Shown here one piece after another: positions 22,916 to 32,280 of a DNA stretch of 53,487 nucleotides. Source of the DNA: an uncultured Muribaculaceae bacterium (GTDB lineage: Bacteria; Bacteroidota; Bacteroidia; Bacteroidales; Muribaculaceae); the NCBI GenBank assembly GCA_947625935.1, contig CANQQE010000024.1:1-53487 (forward strand). Direction: 5' to 3'. Numbering within the stretch: the stretch's first letter is position 1; the number at the start of each line of letters is the position of its first letter. The notes under the pieces are model-generated. The model was not told the origin of the DNA, did no database searches, and was given only the letters and a program-made list of their open reading frames with translations. A program made the position numbers and the translations under genes.

Positions 22916-25630
22916 TTATTTTTTGATTATGCGTATGTAGTCGATAAGGGCAGTGTTGAACTCGCCGTTCATGTTCTCGTTATGTGGCAGATAGACAATC
23001 GACAGGCGGTTGCTGCCGGCTTTCAGCGATACGGTGAGCATATTTGAGTAGCCTGTGGAGAGCCATTCGCCTATGCCTCGCTGCGGCATGACTATTGGGC
23101 CGGCGGGTACGCCGTCGACAGCGAGGGTGCGTATGGCGCACTTGTTCTCGGTGTTGATCGGCCCGGCTCCGTTGGCATATCTGACATCAATGAAGTAGTC
23201 GCCTGACTGAGGCACTATAACGGAGAACTCCAGCGGCTGGCGTGTAAGCTCCACAAAGCGGGAGGCCTTGGCCGGGTCTGTGATATATTTGGTGCCGGGT
23301 TTCCCGAATTCCTCTGCCTGTACCATAATCATTGAGCCGGCCGGTATGTATTCGTGAGGACGAGGCGTAAAACCCGCTATATGATTCTTGTCGGTTGCGA
23401 CAAAATCGGCCACGGTGTATCGGTCGGTGTTTCCAAGGGTGTATTTGTCAGCTTTCAGGTCTTCGTCAAGCACTCCGTTGATATAGACGGAATAGGTGTT
23501 GTCTGCCGAGTAGTTGTCGATGACTGCGGCGGTCGGCGTGCCCCATGTCATGACGGGCGTGGCGGGCATCCATTTCTGTGATGTGAGGTTAAATGAGCTG
23601 TCCTCTTCCTCTTTGGACGCTTCAAGTGTGATCTCGACCGCATGGTTCCCTTTGATGTCGGCGGGAAGTACCGCCTCTTTGCTCTCCTTGCCGTCGATAG
23701 CGAAGCGGCTTATCTTGCTGCCGGTGCCGTTGATGGTGATGTCGATTGAGGCGTCACGGTATTTGAATCCCGTGATTTTTTTCTCGCCGGGGATGGTCGC
23801 CGGGACTGCCGGAGTGAAGTGGATTCCGTCGGCCTCGAAGTTCATTCCGGCAAACACGCGGTAGACCATAGCAACGTTTCCGGCGCAGCTCCACAACTGG
23901 CTGTCGGAGTTGATGGCGGTGCCTCGGTAGTCTCCGTTGGAAGCAACGAACAGCTCTTTGTTGGTAGCGAACATGGCTGCGGCGCGGTAGACGGCTGCAA
24001 GCCCTGCGGTCAACGCTTTCATGTTGCCGGTCTTTGCTGCCGCGAGATTCCAGTAGGTTTGCACAAACGGCCAGACGGCATCGTTATGATAAGGTTTGAT
24101 ATCGGGTTGCTGCGGATAGACCGATGATGTGCCGAATGCCACAACAGGTGTCTTGGTCACAATGGATTTGGCCATATCGGGAGTGGCTATTCCGAGTATG
24201 ACGCTCAATGCCTGGCCGAGGTTGTCAGTGGCCTGCGACTGGATTGGGTAGACCCCGCCGTAGAGGTACTCGCTGTAATATCCTGCCGATGGTAGCCACA
24301 GGCGGTTGTTGATTGATTGTTTCAGAGTGTCGGCTGTGGCGATAATCCGTGCGTCACCGGGGTTTTCCATTTCATAGCCGATTCGCTCCAATTCGGTGTG
24401 CATAAGTCCCGCGATTTCACACACGCGTGCGAATACTACGTTGGTGCCAAGACACATTGATTCATATATATCTTTTGGCTGCATCCAGCGGGGATAGGTC
24501 TGTTCGCGCCAGTCAAGGTAGCTTTGCTCGCCGTGCATGAGCTTGAAGTGCGGGTCATAGCACACGTCGAGGTCGGCCTGTAGGGTGTTGACCACAACGC
24601 TGAAGGCTTCGTTGAGCCAATCAGTGTCGCCTGTAACTAAGTAGATTTCCCATGCGGCGAGACCCCACACCACGCGGTCGCTTGATACCGGCCATGCTCC
24701 GCCGGTGCCTGTATCCTGGATTATGTGACCGTTCTTGACCTTGGCGCGCAGGCTGTTGATGGAGCGTTGCGGGTCGAGGTAGGCGAGTGACAGATAGATG
24801 GAGTAGGCGACATCGCGTGTCCACACCCCATCCCACTCTTTACCTGCGCGGAACGTGTCGTCGGGGCGTATGTTTGACGCTATGTCGGCGATTCCCATGT
24901 TGTAGAGTGCCGACAGAAGTTTTTGTTGCGCTTCAAAGCGTGGATAGCGTTCATCGGGAGCGTCGATTTTCCATCCCGTGGGATTGGCCGGACGGTCCAC
25001 TTTGGGGTTGACCGTCAGTGTAACCTCATAGATGCTGTCGCCGCGGTCGGTGAGTTTGCGGTCATCCTTGCCATAGAGGTTCTCGAAGTCCCAGCTCAGA
25101 GGATCGACACTGCCGGCCACCCAGATTCCCTTGAAGTCATCGCTGAAGATGGTGTCGCCAGTGGCGGTGGCATAGTAGCCGAGCTGCTTGAACGAGCGAA
25201 GGATGGGGCGCATATCGACGCGGACAGTCCAGCGGGTGTCGTTGGGGAGTGTAGCGCCTTCGCTATCGGCCGGCTCATCAGCCGACAGGCTTCCGAACGT
25301 ATAGATGCGGTTGTCGCTCGCTGTGTCGCCTATGAGCGCGGTGTGGCAGCGACCTAAAGGGAGCTCGTTGTCTCGGCTGTTGAGCGAGAAGCGAAATTCC
25401 ACTTTCGACGACGCTCCCGATAGTTCAGGACTTTCGTAGTTGGTCTTGATCTCAAGGGGGCTGACAGCCACGGCTGTGAATCGGCCCTGGACTACGCTGT
25501 CGGCGTAAACTGAATATTCATCGCACCCGTAGATTAATCCGTCGGGCTGTTTCTGCGAGCATGATGACGTGGCGGCTATCACGGCGGCCGCGGATGCCAG
25601 TGCGGCTAATTTTTTTCTTTTATCTGTCAT
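22916..25630 (-). CDS. Six-hairpin glycosidase-like lipoprotein with C-terminal CBM
   Basis: 904 residues. Lipoprotein signal with Cys24 (ATSSC). Residues 30-215 form a beta-rich N-terminal domain. Residues about 215-620 look like an (alpha/alpha)6 barrel of the glycogen-debranching/six-hairpin type: EWDGVWTRDVAYSIYLSLAY, GTGGAWPVSSDRVVWGLAAW, SYLDWREQTYPRWMQ, YHNDAVWPFVQTYW. The C-terminal part (about 760-904, MVQAEEFGKPGTKYI to LIDYIRIIKK) resembles a CBM6/CBM35 carbohydrate-binding module. I do not know its exact GH family; Bacteroidales relatives are often just named glycogen debranching protein. The operon with a SusA-type amylase favours an alpha-glucan substrate, acting in the periplasm or at the outer membrane. 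Confidence 0.8.
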   Translation of the reverse strand: MTDKRKKLAALASAAAVIAATSSCSQKQPDGLIYGCDEYSVYADSVVQGRFTAVAVSPLEIKTNYESPELSGASSKVEFRFSLNSRDNELPLGRCHTALIGDTASDNRIYTFGSLSADEPADSEGATLPNDTRWTVRVDMRPILRSFKQLGYYATATGDTIFSDDFKGIWVAGSVDPLSWDFENLYGKDDRKLTDRGDSIYEVTLTVNPKVDRPANPTGWKIDAPDERYPRFEAQQKLLSALYNMGIADIASNIRPDDTFRAGKEWDGVWTRDVAYSIYLSLAYLDPQRSINSLRAKVKNGHIIQDTGTGGAWPVSSDRVVWGLAAWEIYLVTGDTDWLNEAFSVVVNTLQADLDVCYDPHFKLMHGEQSYLDWREQTYPRWMQPKDIYESMCLGTNVVFARVCEIAGLMHTELERIGYEMENPGDARIIATADTLKQSINNRLWLPSAGYYSEYLYGGVYPIQSQATDNLGQALSVILGIATPDMAKSIVTKTPVVAFGTSSVYPQQPDIKPYHNDAVWPFVQTYWNLAAAKTGNMKALTAGLAAVYRAAAMFATNKELFVASNGDYRGTAINSDSQLWSCAGNVAMVYRVFAGMNFEADGIHFTPAVPATIPGEKKITGFKYRDASIDITINGTGSKISRFAIDGKESKEAVLPADIKGNHAVEITLEASKEEEDSSFNLTSQKWMPATPVMTWGTPTAAVIDNYSADNTYSVYINGVLDEDLKADKYTLGNTDRYTVADFVATDKNHIAGFTPRPHEYIPAGSMIMVQAEEFGKPGTKYITDPAKASRFVELTRQPLEFSVIVPQSGDYFIDVRYANGAGPINTENKCAIRTLAVDGVPAGPIVMPQRGIGEWLSTGYSNMLTVSLKAGSNRLSIVYLPHNENMNGEFNTALIDYIRIIKK

Positions 25631-25645
25631 GGTATGAGGGTTGTT

Positions 25646-26851
25646 TTATTTTTTCAACGGAAGTTTCCCGGCTATAGCCGACGGAATCGCATCGCGGTTG
25701 ACGAGGATGCTGACTGTTTTCGCAAGGAAATAAGGCTCTGACACATAAAAGTAACCGTCATAAAGCTGATTTGTGTCCCATGAATTTTTGACTTTGTAGT
25801 ATTTGTTGCCTTCCTGGTCAACAGCCTTGCCGACTATCACCATACCATGGTCGTCGGTAGTCTCCTGGCGGTCAAACATATCCTGGCGAACCTGTTGGGT
25901 AACTTCGATTTCAGGCACCGGCCCCTTGATGTCGTACATCGCTTCCTGACGGTCTTTGTCAGACAGTTGCACCCATCTCGACAGCTCCGAACCTTCCATA
26001 TCCTTGGCGGTTTTCTCCTTTGGCATAACGGCGTAGCCTTTGCGCCATTTGAAACCTCCCTCGCTCACGTCGGCTGCCCACACCACTGAGTAACCCTTGT
26101 CAATCGAATTGTCGACAATAGCCTTCAGCTCGTCGAGCGGCACATTGTGATATTGCGCCCATAGCCAGTTGTCGGGGACCTCAAGGGGAAATTGCGTGTA
26201 AAACGGGTGATGTGAGAACGATGTGACGGCCACATAGTCACCGGTGTTCAGTCCTAACGATTCGGCGTAGCTTCGCGGTGTATAGGTCTTGCCGTCGACT
26301 GTGAAATTTTCAGGCACCGGGCCGAGATATGCGTCAAGGATGGCCTCAAATCCTTTGCGCCACGATGTCGACAAACGTTTGTTGGGCTTGCTGACCACCC
26401 CGCGCAGATAGGCTTCGAGCACTGACTGAAGCTCGGCGTGGACGTGCTTATCCTCACCGTAGCCAAGCCCGCTGTAGGCTTCCTCGGGCATGGCGCCGAG
26501 GGTTTCCCAGACGTGGGGCACATCGATTATGCTGCCACCGGCGGCGAAGTTGGTCTCGCCGTAGAGCCTTACAAAGCGGTCGGCCTTGTCAAGATAGCAT
26601 TGGCGCACGACAAACATCTCTGACAGGTCAATCTCCTTGCCGCTTTTGCGCAACACTTCATCCTCAAAAAACGAATTTCCCGAAAAACACCAGCAAGTCC
26701 CTGACTTGTTCTGGTCTTTGACCGGGGTGGTCTTGATTACCTTGATGTCGGTGAATTTAAATCCCGTGCTGTCGGGAACCACTACCTTGTCGTCGGCGTT
26801 GGCCAGCAACGCTACAGCCCCCAGGGCCGCGATGATAAATCGATGCTTCAT
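25646..26851 (-). CDS. Secreted C1B cysteine peptidase (bleomycin hydrolase/PepC-like)
   Basis: 401 residues with a signal peptide (residues 1-19). The catalytic Cys is C53 in SGTCWCFS, the His is in DDHGMVIVG and the Asn in KVKNSWD, the papain-type triad in C1B order. Cytoplasmic PepC enzymes lack a signal peptide; the leader here makes it periplasmic, as in many Bacteroidales homologues. It would trim peptides as an aminopeptidase. First gene of the minus-strand run, driven by the promoter at 26922-26952 and followed after 15 bases by the six-hairpin lipoprotein. Co-transcription with glycan genes is visible; the reason is not. Confidence 0.92.
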   Translation of the reverse strand: MKHRFIIAALGAVALLANADDKVVVPDSTGFKFTDIKVIKTTPVKDQNKSGTCWCFSGNSFFEDEVLRKSGKEIDLSEMFVVRQCYLDKADRFVRLYGETNFAAGGSIIDVPHVWETLGAMPEEAYSGLGYGEDKHVHAELQSVLEAYLRGVVSKPNKRLSTSWRKGFEAILDAYLGPVPENFTVDGKTYTPRSYAESLGLNTGDYVAVTSFSHHPFYTQFPLEVPDNWLWAQYHNVPLDELKAIVDNSIDKGYSVVWAADVSEGGFKWRKGYAVMPKEKTAKDMEGSELSRWVQLSDKDRQEAMYDIKGPVPEIEVTQQVRQDMFDRQETTDDHGMVIVGKAVDQEGNKYYKVKNSWDTNQLYDGYFYVSEPYFLAKTVSILVNRDAIPSAIAGKLPLKK

Positions 26852-26921
26852 CTCTATGCTTTAAGTTGTAAATTTTAGAATCGGTTAATTTTCAGGCAGG
26901 CTGTTCCTGACAGCCGATTCA

Positions 26922-26952
26922 CAAATTTACGACAATCCCCGCAATCCACAAA
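26922..26952 (-). promoter_or_regulatory. Promoter of the peptidase-amylase operon
   Basis: Minus strand TTTG (26952-26949), 19 bp spacer, TAAATTTG (26929-26922); the leader is about 64 bases and holds a GGCTGT/ACAGCC hairpin (26899-26915). Confidence 0.75.
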
Positions 26953-26991
26953 ATCGCTTTCACCACCGATTTACTGCATTTGCTGACACTC

Positions 26992-28773
26992 CTATCTGTA
27001 CATGGCGTCGATTTGGGGCGCGTAGCGTTCGGCCACGACTTTGCGGCGCAGTTTGAGCGTGTTGGTCAGTTCGCCCGATTCCATGGTGAACTCTTTGGGC
27101 AGCAGCGTGAACCGTTTGATATGTTCAAATGGTGCGAGCCCCTTCTGCAACGGCGTGATGCGGTTTTCCACATATTTGATTATATCGGGATTTTGCAGAA
27201 GTTCCTCGCGGGAACCAAATTTGATCCCTTTTTGTAGTGCGTAATCCTCGATTTTGTCAAATGCGGGCACAATCAGTGCGGTCACGAATTTGCGTTTGTC
27301 GGCTATGACGGCCACCTGCTCGATGAGGCTATCCTCGCAAAGCCGGCTTTCGATGGCCTGCGGAGCGATATATTTGCCGTTTGAGGTCTTGAACAGATCT
27401 TTGAGACGTTCGGTCAGTATGAGCGCACCGTTATTGTTGATGTATCCTGCGTCGCCGGTGCAGAACCAGCCGTCGGCAGTGAAAGCCTCCCCGGTGGCCT
27501 TAGGCTTGTTGTAGTAGCCTTTCATCACCGTGGGCCCTTTTACGAGTATCTCCCCCTCTGCCCCGATTTTTATCTGTATGCGAGGCAGCACCGTCCCAAC
27601 CGTGCCTATCTCGTAGCCGTATTGCGGGTAACAGGTGACGGTGGCCGTTGTCTCCGACAGCCCGTAGCCGACCACGATGTTGATGCCGCATCCGTGCATG
27701 AACTCAACGATTTTATCGCTGATGGGTGCGCCGGCGGTTGGGTATATGTTCCCGTTGTCTACCCCGATGACGCGGCGCAGGGGCCCGAATACCTGACGGT
27801 CATAGAACCGATAGCGGGCTTCAAGCCACAGCGGCGCGCGGCGTCCGTTGCGCAGGTAGCCGAGATTGCGTTTGATTCCGACCTTCAGGGCGCGGTTGAG
27901 CAGCATCCGCCTGAATGCGCTCATGGCCGACATCTTGTCCTGAATCACGGTGTAGACCTTTTCCCAAAACCGCGGCACGCTGCACATACAGGTGGGGCTT
28001 ACACGGCGCAGGGTCGCCTGTATCTCTTTGGGGTCAAGATTCACGAATATTTTCATGCCGGTGTAAAGGCAGAAATAGGTCCAGGCTTTCTCAAATATGT
28101 GGCTCAATGGGAGGAATGAGACCGACGAGTCGCGGTCGCTCAACATCGTCAGGCGTTCGCGGTGTATTTCCATCGCGGCGTTGAAGCAACTGTGGGTCAG
28201 CACCGCACCCTTAGGCTCGCCTGTCGTGCCCGAGGTGTAGATGAGTGTGGCTATATCGTCGGGGGTGGCTGATTCGCGGCGGTGTTCCACTTCGGTGCGG
28301 TCGCTGTCCGACGGCTGCGTAAGGAAGTCGGCGAAATAACCTTCCTCGCTCTCGACGTCGGTGTATGGTATAACCCGGCGCAGCGAGGGACAATGGGCTT
28401 TGGCGGCTATGGCGGTATCATATTGCTCCTTGGTGCCTGTGAATATGATGGAAGCCTTGGAGTCGTTGACTATATATTCCACCTGCTCCCGGGAACTTGT
28501 CGAATAGATTGACACCGGGATTGCCCTTACGGCGAAAGCGGCGAAGTCGGTAATGATTATTTCGGGCCGGTTGGGGGAGAAGACGGCCACGCTGTCGCCC
28601 TCGGCGATGCCCATGGCAATGAATGCGGCGGCCAGACGATCGACCTTGTCGCTTAGTTGCTGCCACGACAAAACGGAGTCGTGACTGTCGCCGGCTTCTC
28701 GGAATGCGATGGCCTCGCGGTCACCGTACTTATGGGCCTGGTCGCTGATCAGGTCGGTTAATATGTTTGCCAT
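26992..28773 (-). CDS. Long-chain fatty acyl-CoA ligase (AMP-forming)
   Basis: 593 residues, normal for the FadD/AMP-binding family. Adenylate-forming motifs are visible: P-loop YTSGTTGEPKG at about 179-189, GYGLSETT at about 375, DGWFCTGDAGYI with the ribose-binding Asp, and the hinge LTERLKDLFKTSNGKYIAPQ with the following C-terminal domain. It activates fatty acids with ATP and CoA at the cytoplasmic side of the membrane; which chain length cannot be told. It has no close operon partner downstream, as the peptidase operon promoter lies between. A -7 box TAATTTTG is at 28812-28805. Confidence 0.93.
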   Translation of the reverse strand: MANILTDLISDQAHKYGDREAIAFREAGDSHDSVLSWQQLSDKVDRLAAAFIAMGIAEGDSVAVFSPNRPEIIITDFAAFAVRAIPVSIYSTSSREQVEYIVNDSKASIIFTGTKEQYDTAIAAKAHCPSLRRVIPYTDVESEEGYFADFLTQPSDSDRTEVEHRRESATPDDIATLIYTSGTTGEPKGAVLTHSCFNAAMEIHRERLTMLSDRDSSVSFLPLSHIFEKAWTYFCLYTGMKIFVNLDPKEIQATLRRVSPTCMCSVPRFWEKVYTVIQDKMSAMSAFRRMLLNRALKVGIKRNLGYLRNGRRAPLWLEARYRFYDRQVFGPLRRVIGVDNGNIYPTAGAPISDKIVEFMHGCGINIVVGYGLSETTATVTCYPQYGYEIGTVGTVLPRIQIKIGAEGEILVKGPTVMKGYYNKPKATGEAFTADGWFCTGDAGYINNNGALILTERLKDLFKTSNGKYIAPQAIESRLCEDSLIEQVAVIADKRKFVTALIVPAFDKIEDYALQKGIKFGSREELLQNPDIIKYVENRITPLQKGLAPFEHIKRFTLLPKEFTMESGELTNTLKLRRKVVAERYAPQIDAMYR

Positions 28774-28804
28774 ACTCTTTTTTTACTTTTGTCAAAAAAC
28801 GGTG

Positions 28805-28812
28805 CAAAATTA
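28805..28812 (-). promoter_or_regulatory. -7 box of the acyl-CoA ligase gene
   Basis: Minus-strand TAATTTTG, 32 bases before the ATG; no good -33 TTTG. Confidence 0.45.
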
Positions 28813-28965
28813 AGGAGATTATCCATTAATGATAACATCGCAAGCTCTGGAAATGGGCTGACGTTAACATTCATTTCCATCCCGTGCACCAAATGTTAAT
28901 TTGCGTACCCCTCCCCATTCCCCCGGCATTCATCCCATCGAATCTTGCGTACTGCGAAGTAAGCC

Positions 28966-28996
28966 TTTGATATATCACTGAAAATCCATAAATTTG
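28966..28996 (+). promoter_or_regulatory. Promoter of the restriction-modification operon
   Basis: TTTG at 28966-28969, 19 bp spacer, TAAATTTG at 28989-28996. The leader of about 160 bases (29003-29166) has no reading frame but several short dyads (CTTGC/GCAAG at 29092-29106, CGGG/CCCG at 29107-29120) and could be structured. The rest of 28774-28965 shows nothing else. Confidence 0.75.
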
Positions 28997-29166
28997 CATC
29001 CTAAAGCGCCCGCTGACTAAAGACCGCCAAACGTAAGTATAACTTATATACAACATATTAAGGAACTTCCTTGTAGCCGCATAAAGGATTCTTGCCTAAC
29101 GCAAGCGGGACTTACGCCCGATAAGGTCGCCTGTCAGCCTACCCGGAAGGTCCCTCTCTTGTTAAT

Positions 29167-31050
29167 ATGGCAGAAAAGAAATCTTTTCTTAAAGGGAAAA
29201 AGCCGGTCACATTTCTCGATCTCTTTGCGGGTGCTGGAGGCATAAGTGAAGGGTTTCTTCAGGCATATACCTCCGATAGATATTTCAAGTTTATTCTTGC
29301 CAGCGATATTAACGAGAATTGTGAGTTGACACACATTGTCCGATATAATCACCAGTTCGGACTTGACACTAAGTTCCTTACTGCTGATATTATGGCACCG
29401 GATTTTATGCCGCGCCTGCTTGCTCAACTCGGCGATGTGAAAATAGACGTAGTGACTGGGGGCCCCAGTTGTCAGTCTTTCAGCTTGTCTGGGCGTCGCA
29501 AACGCTTTGACAAAAGAGATAATCTTTTTCTCCACTATCTGACTGTCATCCGCAAATTACGTCCTAAATACTTTGTCATGGAGAATGTCAAAGGGCTTCT
29601 AACTAAAGACAAAGGAAAATTCAAGGAGGCAATACTTCGTGAAATCCGCTCAATAATTGACGATAAAAATATACCGTCATTTATTATGTTCCTTACGCGG
29701 CTTCTTGACAAGAACGCATCTGCGTTTGTCAAAAATTGCATCCTTACGAAAATAAAAATGGAGGTTGCAGATGACGAAGCGGCATGTGCTGAACGTGATA
29801 GCTATTTTGCTATACTTGATACCCAATTCAAGGCAATTACACGCAAAATAGATTACCGCCTCAGTAAATCAAACATCAACATTGCGACGATTCGACACGG
29901 TCTTAACCTACTCCGTCGCACTGATGAAAGAAACGCTATCTCCGCTGCCATCATCAATGAAAAATCACAAGCTGATATTGACAATGATTTCTTTGTCAAT
30001 CAATTCAACAATTTCATATCTTTCATTGATGATTCGACTATAACTAACACCATTCTTTCGGCCATCAATACTTTCGAAGAGTTCGATAAATCCTCAAACG
30101 ATGTCGAGGAGTTCCGAGAAATGATAAAGTTGTATTCCTATACGCTCGATGAGACATTCTCTCTTGTAAAGAAATTCGCTAAAGGCAAAAAGGAAACAGA
30201 GGAGCTTGACAGGCACCTCGAAGATATAAGGCTCTATCGGGTCGCTAAGCCCATCGTCGCTATCGCTGCTGACTACGGAGTACCGCAAAATCGTGAGAGA
30301 GTTCTATTTATCGGGTGCCGCAAGGATCAAGACCTTATTGATGCCGTTCCTCCCACCGTTACCGAAGAAGAAAGGGTAACGGTTTATGAGGCAATACACG
30401 ACCTTGACTTCTTAGGTAACGGTTCCGTTGCTGAGACCTATGGTACACAGCGTATCATACCTGAATTTGAGCCTCTTATTCGCCGACGCGAAGTGCAGGG
30501 CCATATTTCGGATGCTGATGAAACACATACCTTCTCCGAGTGGTCTAAAATAGGTCGCTTCGCTCATAGATTTGATTTCAGCTGTGAACCATTTTATGTA
30601 CGTTCTCTCGAAGATCTGAACAACAATCTGTTCTGTGAAGCTCCAGTTTTGTACAATCATCAGACGAGTTCACAAAGTGACGATGTGAAAGAACGTCTTT
30701 CTATCATAGCCAAACACGGAGTGTATGATGAAGATTGTAAGGTTGAGCTTACGCAATTAGGGTTGGAATCCAACAAGCGTAACTATACCGTCTTGAACCC
30801 AAGAGGTCAAAGTCCTACGGTCGTTACGATGCCCGATGACTTTATTCATTACGCTGCACATAGGGCAATGACAGTTCGCGAAATGGCACGTCTCCAATCT
30901 TTCGATGACTCTTTCGTATTTCAAGGTAAACGTCAGACCGGAGGCTCCAAAAGAAAGTCAGAAATCCCGCAATACACTCTTGTGGGCAATGCTGTGCCTC
31001 CGCTTATGGCAAGAGCCATCGCCAATACTATTCTTAAACACATAAAATAG
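29167..31050 (+). CDS. DNA (cytosine-5) methyltransferase of a type II R-M system
   Basis: 627 residues. Motif I DLFAGAGGISEGF (18-30), motif IV GGPSCQSFS with catalytic C102 (Ser replaces the usual second Pro), motif VI FVMENVKGL (139-141 ENV), motif VIII YGVPQNRERVLFIG (370-383), and motif IX/X QYTLVGNAVPPLMARAIA near the end. The gap between motifs VI and VIII is about 230 residues, far more than the few tens usual in M.HhaI-like enzymes; the extra part is helical and charged. The target-recognition region should lie between about 390 and 560. It modifies cytosine at C5 to protect host DNA. The endonuclease gene follows 6 bases later. The operon is more AT-rich than its neighbours, which suggests transfer. 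Confidence 0.95.
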   Translation: MAEKKSFLKGKKPVTFLDLFAGAGGISEGFLQAYTSDRYFKFILASDINENCELTHIVRYNHQFGLDTKFLTADIMAPDFMPRLLAQLGDVKIDVVTGGPSCQSFSLSGRRKRFDKRDNLFLHYLTVIRKLRPKYFVMENVKGLLTKDKGKFKEAILREIRSIIDDKNIPSFIMFLTRLLDKNASAFVKNCILTKIKMEVADDEAACAERDSYFAILDTQFKAITRKIDYRLSKSNINIATIRHGLNLLRRTDERNAISAAIINEKSQADIDNDFFVNQFNNFISFIDDSTITNTILSAINTFEEFDKSSNDVEEFREMIKLYSYTLDETFSLVKKFAKGKKETEELDRHLEDIRLYRVAKPIVAIAADYGVPQNRERVLFIGCRKDQDLIDAVPPTVTEEERVTVYEAIHDLDFLGNGSVAETYGTQRIIPEFEPLIRRREVQGHISDADETHTFSEWSKIGRFAHRFDFSCEPFYVRSLEDLNNNLFCEAPVLYNHQTSSQSDDVKERLSIIAKHGVYDEDCKVELTQLGLESNKRNYTVLNPRGQSPTVVTMPDDFIHYAAHRAMTVREMARLQSFDDSFVFQGKRQTGGSKRKSEIPQYTLVGNAVPPLMARAIANTILKHIK

Positions 31051-31056
31051 CCGAAC

Positions 31057-32274
31057 ATGATACATATGCGCCCATACAATGCTTTTGAGACCAAAAATGT
31101 AAGATTTTTGGTTGACAAGCAGGTGGAATTTACTACCATACAGATCACCGAAACAGGCTTAAAGAAAAGCATATTGGATGCTACCGCTCCTGTTCGTGCT
31201 TATTTTAAGGAAAAGAATGTTCATGATTACGAATCTCAACTTCAGGGGCCGGAGCACAAGCGTGTCATCGATACATATATATTGACGGAAGGTGCACAAT
31301 ACCTTACCAAAACTTCTCTGTATCGCCCCATGACTAAAAAGGGAGACCCTCGACTCTGGGTTAATAAAGTCCGTGATGTTGAGTTTCTTCGTGCTAATGA
31401 TATTTTTGCCATAATTGCGCACCGAGGCATCCTTTTCGCTGTAAATCTTACAACTGTTAACATTGAAAAAGTTTGTGCGTCGCCGATTGACACTCCGCTT
31501 AAAGATTTAATCTTTGAAGTATCACGCGAAAAGAACTCTGTAAGTGAAGAATTGCTCGGCTTGATTAAGGATAGAATGACAGATTGGATGCCCGCAGAAA
31601 TCTTAGCCGATACAGGTATTGGCCGTACTGTCGAGACTATTCTTGGCATCGATATGAATCCGTCTAAAGTGCCGGACTATAAAGGAATTGAACTTAAAAG
31701 CCATCGCGAGGCTTCACGTGTTCGCAATGCGCTTTTTACACAGGCGCCGGAATGGGCTATTAGCCGACTGAAAAGCGGAAAAGCAATAGTTGAAGAATAT
31801 GGATATACCCCGGAGGGCTATACTCACAAATCTTTACATGTTACTCTTGCAGCCAATAGGCCAAATCCACAGGGACTTGGGCTCCTTGTGCAACCTCAAC
31901 TTGGACTGCTCGAAGCTGACGAATTTTCACATGTTGCATTAGAAGATGGTTCATTCAGAAAAATTAATGATGTTGCCGCTTGGCAACTCATGAATTTGCA
32001 TGAACGTCTCCTCACAAAACATCACGAAACATTTTGGATTGATGCGGAAACCAAAAAAGAGGGCGGTCGAGAATTATTCAGAGTGACCGAAATTCTTCAC
32101 ACAAAAAATCCGATTCCATCACAGTTTGACATTTTACTTGATCAAGGCCAAATTACTGTTGACTTCTTGCTGTGTCGAGATTCGGGAGGCGATACATATA
32201 GCTTCAAAATTAAGGGTAAGGCAAGGCCTCTCTTATTTCCTCAAAGCGACACATATAATCTAAGAGCCATTTAA
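31057..32274 (+). CDS. MvaI/BcnI-family type II restriction endonuclease
   Basis: 405 residues; the start could also be the ATG three codons later. The C-terminal part (about 195-400) matches the MvaI/BcnI family: PDYKGIELKSHR gives D207-X4-E212-X-K214, the D-X4-E-X-K catalytic arrangement described for MvaI, with further conserved-looking stretches (LHVTLAANRPNPQGLGLLVQ, FDILLDQGQITVDFLL). MvaI and BcnI are about 240 residues and cut CCWGG or CCSGG; the extra 190 N-terminal residues here form an additional domain I cannot name. Translation is coupled to the methyltransferase gene. The exact target site is inferred only from the family. Confidence 0.85.
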   Translation: MIHMRPYNAFETKNVRFLVDKQVEFTTIQITETGLKKSILDATAPVRAYFKEKNVHDYESQLQGPEHKRVIDTYILTEGAQYLTKTSLYRPMTKKGDPRLWVNKVRDVEFLRANDIFAIIAHRGILFAVNLTTVNIEKVCASPIDTPLKDLIFEVSREKNSVSEELLGLIKDRMTDWMPAEILADTGIGRTVETILGIDMNPSKVPDYKGIELKSHREASRVRNALFTQAPEWAISRLKSGKAIVEEYGYTPEGYTHKSLHVTLAANRPNPQGLGLLVQPQLGLLEADEFSHVALEDGSFRKINDVAAWQLMNLHERLLTKHHETFWIDAETKKEGGRELFRVTEILHTKNPIPSQFDILLDQGQITVDFLLCRDSGGDTYSFKIKGKARPLLFPQSDTYNLRAI

Positions 32275-32280
32275 CTCTAA

